Assembly (NCBI RefSeq): GCF_963583255.1
Contig: NC_084808.1
Location: 13,043,501 to 13,107,500 of the forward strand
Direction: 5' to 3'
DNA: 64,000 nt
Origin: Pyrus communis
Lineage: Eukaryota; Streptophyta; Magnoliopsida; Rosales; Rosaceae
Part shown: positions 58,924 through 64,000 of the stretch, piece by piece
Position numbering within the stretch: position 1 is the first letter of the stretch
How the letters are laid out: each line of letters opens with the position of its first letter
Translations under genes and position numbers: made by a program
The notes under the pieces: generated by a model
Told to the model about the DNA's origin: nothing
The model's input: only the letters and a program-made list of their open reading frames with translations
Database searches by the model: none

Positions 58924-59340
58924 ATGGCTTCAAAGAATGAACATGCTTCTCTCGTAACCAAGGGAAAGAGCGTCAGCACTTCTGTTGCAAGTGAAGAATC
59001 CATTGGCGTCATGACATATAACAAGGCAAAAACGGTGACCATGCTTCAACACGCCACTTCCATGTTAGTGCAACTAAAGGAGCAAGGGGAGCGTCAGAGG
59101 CGTGAGCCCGTCATCAGCCTAACCTCGCTTGGGGCATCAAAGCATGCTTCTGTAACACGCAAGAGGACTTCCTGAAATGATGAGCGAGGTTCTTTTGCTC
59201 CAAAGAATTCAAAAGAGCGCTCATTTTCACCAGCTTCAAATGCAGACTCAAGCATAAGCTTGTACCACGGATCCCCAACTAGCAACCATCGCCATGAAAC
59301 TTCTTCGTCATGTTACAACTCATCTCCAATCCAAGTAATG
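58924..59340 (+). pseudogene. gag-like N-terminus of subfamily-2 element
   Basis: The reading MASKNEHASLVTKGKSVSTS continues SVASEESIGVMTYNKAKTVT, then LKEQGERQRREPVISLTSLG. It matches the MASRKD...TRSKAKALFTVPST and KEQEQLRHEPMITLASLRAR pattern of the main family's gag start. The coiled coil and gag core do not follow. It ends at 59175 in a stop, and weaker text continues to about 59340. Confidence 0.6.
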
Positions 59341-60404
59341 ACTTTAATAAAGACTCAAATTTGCACCCGTGCACGCAGACAACAAGAACATAACTTCTTT
59401 CACCATGAAGCACAACTTGACTGACATCATCTCACGAGGCAAGATGAATGCAACCCTACACATCACTTCGACGACGTTTCCACCAAAATCACATGAAGGT
59501 CATCGTGAGAATCAACCAGCCATCAACTTTGTCTCCCAAGTCAAGGGCTACTGCTGCCATGGTGCATCCAAGTCATATAAAATCCACGCAGAAGACCAAA
59601 GAAAAAAGAGAAAAAAAAAAAGAAACAAGTTTTCCTTAAGGAAAGTTTTGTTCAGTGCTCGAGACAGCGATAATGTAGCAGCTTTGGTGTTTAGATTTTG
59701 CAGCTTTAATAGCCTCTGTGTACTAGGAACTAAAAAAAGAAGTTGATTCCATAGTCTGGGAGGATTGCAATAAAAGACAAACAAAAGGAAAAGCTGCTGA
59801 CTTCAGTTCTAAAGTTCTCCTCATAATTCCTAATCTAAATTAGGGATGGAATTGCGAAGAGAAGACAAGAGTTTGCTGCATGCAAATTCAAGAAGTGGAA
59901 GGGTAAAATATGGTTTTCTTTTCCCATACCACTTGAAGTCTTATTTAGACTTGGAAAATTCAAGTTTTCAAAGAGAAGAAGAAAGAAACTTGCTGCAAAA
60001 CAAACCTCCCAAATTAAGTGGGAATGCTGACTGTGTGGAGGCAGAAAAATCCACAGCTTGCCAATTTGAACTCGTGTGGTTTCTTTGGGCCACATAAATC
60101 AAGTTGGGCCAACGACGAAATAACATGACTGAAGCAAACTGCGGTTCACATTAAAAGGGTATGGAGACAGCTTTGAACCACTTAAAAATTTTCATGGATG
60201 CGAACGACGTCAAGTTAATGGATCAAATTCATGTTAATTGCTACATTAGCCAAAATGGCATAAAGTAGTTCCAAATCCCAAAAAGCACACAACCAGTCAA
60301 CTACAACCAAACCCAAATTCAAATTCAAACACTCGTGCTCTTCAGCAAGCTCATGCACCAAAGTAGAAGACCACCCACCACGTGAAGCTCCTCGTGGTCC
60401 TGTT
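59341..60404 (+). other. Non-coding interior of subfamily-2 element
   Basis: No protein domain seen. Contains an A-rich run at 59600-59625 and short ORFs only. Confidence 0.45.
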
Positions 60405-60920
60405 TCATTCAAGATCAAGTCTCGACGGCCCTTGAAGAAATGACAAGTCTGATTCAAGATCAAGTGTACACCACCCTTGGATTAAGTTTGGCTCCAAAGA
60501 AAAGCAAAGCCAAACCTTTGGAGGAAACCAGAAAGCTCTCTGCGAAAGCAAACACTCGTGTTCTTCATCAAGCTTGTGGAGAATCAACAAGCACAACAAG
60601 CACGTGCCGATTCATCCATTACCAAAGCCGAAAATCACCAGCCACGTGAAACTCCTCGTGGTCCCGTTTCGTTCAAGACCAAGCCTCAACGACCCTTGAA
60701 GAAACTTCCAGCCTGATTCAAGATCAAGCCTCGACAGCCTTTGAAGAAACTTCCAAACCAGACCAATTCAAGATCAAGTCTCGACGGCCTTGAATCAACA
60801 TCTATGTTAAGCGACTTCAAAGCATAGTGGTCAAATACATTCACTATGCAGAGGAACTTTAAACCGCATCTTCTACACATGACAAGCACATGCATACAAC
60901 GCGCCTTGAAGTGAGGGCAT
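60405..60920 (+). repeat. 3'UTR repeats and purine tract of subfamily-2 element
   Basis: About five copies of CAAGATCAAG(C/T)CTCGACGGCC followed by TTGAAGAAA, separated by unrelated 30-120 bp pieces. The same core recurs in the main Tat family's 3'UTR. It ends with CGCGCCTTGAAGTGAGGGCA, a purine tract. Confidence 0.75.
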
Positions 60921-60921
60921 T

Positions 60922-61632
60922 TGTAGACATCAAATTTTGGTTAAATAAATGTTCACCAATGCATTAAAGTTTCAACATGCCAAGGCATACGTGGCATGCG
61001 CCATATGTATCATAAATTGTACACGTGGATGTGACTCATCAAAATCAAACGAGTCATCAAGAAGGACATGTGTCAATACTTGGCAGAAATGAATTATTTG
61101 ATTTTAATTTAATTAAATCAAATGTTAATTGATGGAGTCAAATCACGAGCCGGCCTACAAATCGAGTCCTGGTCTTTTTGTCAATTAATCAAGCCCACAA
61201 TCAAGGACAAATCCATCTATAGTCAAGGCTTGGAAAGTCCATAAATAAAAGGCTCCAAGACAAAGAAAAAGATCCAAAAGTCATTCAAGCACCCCAGACG
61301 TTGCCAAGGCTCAAGCACCCAAATTCCCAAAACACTTTGAAGAATTTAGAAATCTTTGTGCATTCTTCACCAAACCTTCGAAGAATCATCAAGCACTACT
61401 ACCTGTGCCGATCCTTCAAATTGCCAAGAGCCAAAATCTCGCGGCAACTGTTCATCTGAGATCAAGTCATCACGATCCTTGGATCAACAATCTACACATC
61501 TCTATTTCTGTCAAAGATTGAATCAGAGGAAACTTGTAAACAGAGATTGTAGCCATACATTCAAATTAATACAAATCATTTATTTTGTACATGTGTTCTC
61601 TTGTTATTTGCTACAAAAAATTTGTGCTTATA
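60922..61632 (+). repeat. Right LTR of subfamily-2 element (711 bp)
   Basis: Begins TGTAGACATCAAATTTTGG and ends TTTGTGCTTATA, where the final CA has become TA. It contains a CCATAAATAAAAGG promoter-like box near 61240. Confidence 0.8.
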
Positions 61633-62945
61633 GTAACTATTAGTCCTTTGCAATTGTAATGGTGGTGACAATAGTTCTAGTGGAGCAGTGACATCAATGA
61701 TAGTGTTTAGAATGGTGGGTGATTGCCATTTAAAACTGGTGGCAGTGACGATAGCGGTGGGGAAGCTACAATGGAGGTAGTGCAATGAGGGCGATGTCAC
61801 TGCTAAAGGTGGTGATATGCGTGGTTGTGTTTTGTTTTGTTTACAATTCTCACTCATAAAGTTAGACTTGGCATTCGTGTCATGTTTTCTGTGTTCGTGT
61901 CATTTTCGTGAATACCCAATATTTTAACGAGTCGTGTCGCATAACAGCCGTTAGAGTAAACGGGTAATATGACCCGATCTGAAATCGACCTGTTAATATT
62001 ATCAAGTAATATAACCCGACCTGTTACTCGTGAAAGAAAATATATTTTAAATCGATAAATAATGAAAATCTATAAAATGAAATTTGGTTAGTAAAGTAAA
62101 GCATAAATTACAATTGACAGTTAAATTTAAATCTAAGGTTTATGGGTTAAGATGTCGAATTTTGGAGTTGACCCCTTCACGAAAGTTGTAAAGTTTGTCA
62201 TTACGTGTTTTTCTTACATTTATCACACTCCTACAATAATTATTATTTATTTTGCACTCAAATAAATTCATGAGATTTGGAAGATTTTAAAAATTTAAAC
62301 GACCACGCAACTATCGTTTAACTAGATGATGCAATCACGAGCGTTTATATATGTTTTCACATTTTTTAGACTTGTACATTAATGATTATGAATTTTATTT
62401 ATTTTCAACTCCCTTAAAATACTAGTCATGGGGGTTTTTATGGTTTTAAAAGTTCAAATGACGATGTACCCATCCTCAAACGTAGAGGATGAGATCACGT
62501 GCGTTTGCATATTTTTTTTCACATTTTTCGTGCTTGTAAATTAATTATTATAATTTTTTAATGTGTAAGTATTTTTAAATTATGTGTTTTATAATTTTTA
62601 ATCTCACTCTTTGCCTATAGTATACTATAAAAATAAATAAAACTTCAAATTTTTAAATTTATGTAGAATAATAGTACAATAATACATATTTTATAGAGAA
62701 TATATATATACATACCATACACTATGGCTATTGTATTTTATAGGTAAGTTTTTTTATTAGTTAAAAATCATTAAAATAATGTTTTCCTTAACGTGTCGAA
62801 ATGGGTTACACGTGTCACCCTCGTGTAAACTTGTTAAGGATCCGATATTAACGTATTATTATCGTGTAACTCGATAACGATCCGATTAATTATCATGTTG
62901 ACTCAAAACCCATTATTTTCGTGTCGTGTTAACAGATTGTGTATG
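61633..62945. other. Repeat-like intergenic DNA with CGTGTCG and ACCCG motifs
   Basis: About 61860-62945 contains many CGTGTCGTGTT, GGGTAATATGACCCG and GATCCGATTA phrases at both ends of an AT-rich middle. This is typical of a dispersed plant repeat. Clear terminal inverted repeats were not found, so the class is left open. 61645-61810 is GGTGGTGAC-rich low-complexity DNA. Confidence 0.35.
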
Positions 62946-63480
62946 TGATGACCAGTCCCTAATTTTCCATGTAATTTCCTTCCCGAGTGTGTAAAATGAC
63001 AAATATGCCCTTTTTGACGAAGTGGAATCTGACGTGGACGTTTGTTGCTCAGCATTTAATTTTTTTTTATTATTATTATTGTAATTAATTAGTACTCATT
63101 ATTATGAACGCGTGAGAGCGAATTAGACCTAAATCGGATTTATAACGAAGAATTTATGCTTATTTAAAGTACGTTAACAATGGGTAAAAATGTACATGTG
63201 TGTGCAAATTATCTAGTGTCGGTGGACACTATTTTAGTTAAGGAAAGTTGATATTTTTGTACTTGGAATTGTACAATTTTTGGACCTATTACCATTTCAA
63301 AAACCGGTTCCTTATTGGCAACTTTACCTGACCAACCAATCACATCCCTTCCTATTTTCTCCACCCAATCAGACTCTCTCGCTTGTCCAATAAGATTCAC
63401 TTACTCTCTCTCTCTTCTTCTTCCCTCTCAACCTGTTTCCCTCTTCTTCTCTACAACAGCAAAACACCAGTACCAAACAA
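62946..63480 (+). repeat. Probable gypsy LTR fragment
   Basis: Starts TGATGACCAGTCCCTAATTT and includes AAATATGCCCTTTTTGACG and a CT-rich stretch like 56830-56960. It ends at the foldback element at 63481. No partner LTR is seen. Confidence 0.35.
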
Positions 63481-64000
63481 TGTTCTAAAAAATGGCCTAG
63501 GCGTTGGGCGGTGGTGACCCGAGGCGTTTTCTTGCAAAGAGGTTGGAAAAATCAGTTGGGCTCTAGGCGGGCTAGGCAGTGCTAGGCGGCTAGGAGGTTT
63601 TTTTTTTTTTTTCTTTTTTTTAAATTAAAAAAAATTCCTATCTACATTACTATATTTTCTTATTTTCCTCCTATTTTCATTTTATGTGGTTTTAAATTGT
63701 GAACTTATTGTACATGTGTCATCCTATAATACTCCTCACTATGGCTCTATGGCATATATGCTTAATGTGTTTTTAAATTTTGGACTTGTTATATACCCTT
63801 TTTGCATTTTATTGTTCTTTTATTATCTTATCCATAAATTTCATACAAGTTTAATTTTTTGTAAGTGTCAATATGCACTTATTCACAAGATATACAAAAA
63901 ATTAACCTAAATCCACCTAGGCCGCCAAGGCGCCCGCCTAGACCCTGCCTAGCCGCCTAGGCGAGAGGCGCTAGCCTGCCACCCGACTAACGCCTAACGT
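63481..64000. mobile_element. GCCTAGGCG-rich foldback element, cut by the window edge
   Basis: The left end TGTTCTAAAAAATGGCCTAGG with CGTTGGGCGG is mirrored at the right edge by CCGACTAACGCCTAACGT. The inner GC-rich arms carry many (G)CCTAGGCGG strings around an AT-rich core. A likely non-autonomous DNA element whose last bases are outside the window. The short ORF in the core is not a gene. Confidence 0.6.

Larger units (their letters stand above)
57287..61632 (+). mobile_element. Second, non-autonomous Tat-like element (subfamily 2)
   Basis: A left LTR (5'-truncated at 57287 and interrupted), a short gag-like ORF, about 1.6 kb of non-coding DNA with the CAAGATCAAG...GACGGCCCTTGAAGAAA repeat, a purine tract, and a full right LTR (60922-61632). 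It shares gag start style, 3'UTR repeat motif, and LTR start/end text (TGTAGACAT, GTGCTTACA) with the main Tat family, but its LTR is shorter (711 bp) and diverged. No pol domain is present. Confidence 0.75.

Noticed and set aside
61860..62945. A terminal-inverted-repeat DNA transposon
   Set aside because: CGTGTCG motifs occur at both ends but in direct orientation. I could not find inverted ends or a target duplication.

Overview
The window is plant nuclear DNA, most likely from a eudicot and probably Rosaceae. The Rosaceae placement is inferred from the look of a Cassandra-type terminal repeat and a tRNA-derived SINE; no search was run. It has spliced genes, an AT-rich background, microsatellites and nested LTR retrotransposons. 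I see no prokaryotic operons, no CRISPR array and no functional rRNA or tRNA gene. Only two host genes look intact: a six-exon receptor-like kinase at 16578-18653 (+) and a single-exon CLE peptide precursor at 48897-49199 (-). There are also fragments of a DUF1068 gene and of an unidentified spliced gene near 43.8-44.7 kb.

Left part (1-19.2 kb). A decayed Ty3/gypsy element of the Tat type (gag, protease, RT, RNase H, second RNase H, integrase) runs on the minus strand from its 926-bp 5' LTR at 7313-8238 and off the left edge. An 11-kb spacer follows. It holds a gypsy LTR and gag remnant joined to a copia RT/RNase H tail, a SINE with a 15-bp target duplication, a LINE endonuclease scrap and the kinase gene.

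Centre (19.2-43.4 kb). A direct-repeat chain of the same Tat family lies on the plus strand: LTR-A, near-complete interior, LTR-B, gag-protease-3'UTR interior, LTR-C, tiny interior, LTR-D. The first interior carries, between integrase and 3'UTR, an antisense Plant Mobile Domain (PMD) gene with an intron and a coiled-coil tail. That antisense gene is split by a 3.7-kb insertion flanked by CTATT. The insertion holds three 219-bp LTRs and a Cassandra LTR with a 5S-like domain, and its internal joins fall at LTR/primer-site boundaries. LTR-C is split by a deleted copia element.

Right part (43.4-64 kb). In order: host gene fragments, a small inverted-repeat MITE, microsatellites and the CLE gene. 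Then comes a 5'-truncated LINE on the minus strand, itself split by a 2.15-kb solo LTR flanked by TCTGC. After it lies a second, shorter Tat-like element (57287-61632) with a hAT-like insertion in its left LTR, then an LTR fragment, and a GCCTAGGCG-rich foldback element that runs into the right edge.

All transposon proteins here carry stops or frameshifts and look dead. The interest lies in the nesting, which gives a relative timeline, and in the chimeric structures.
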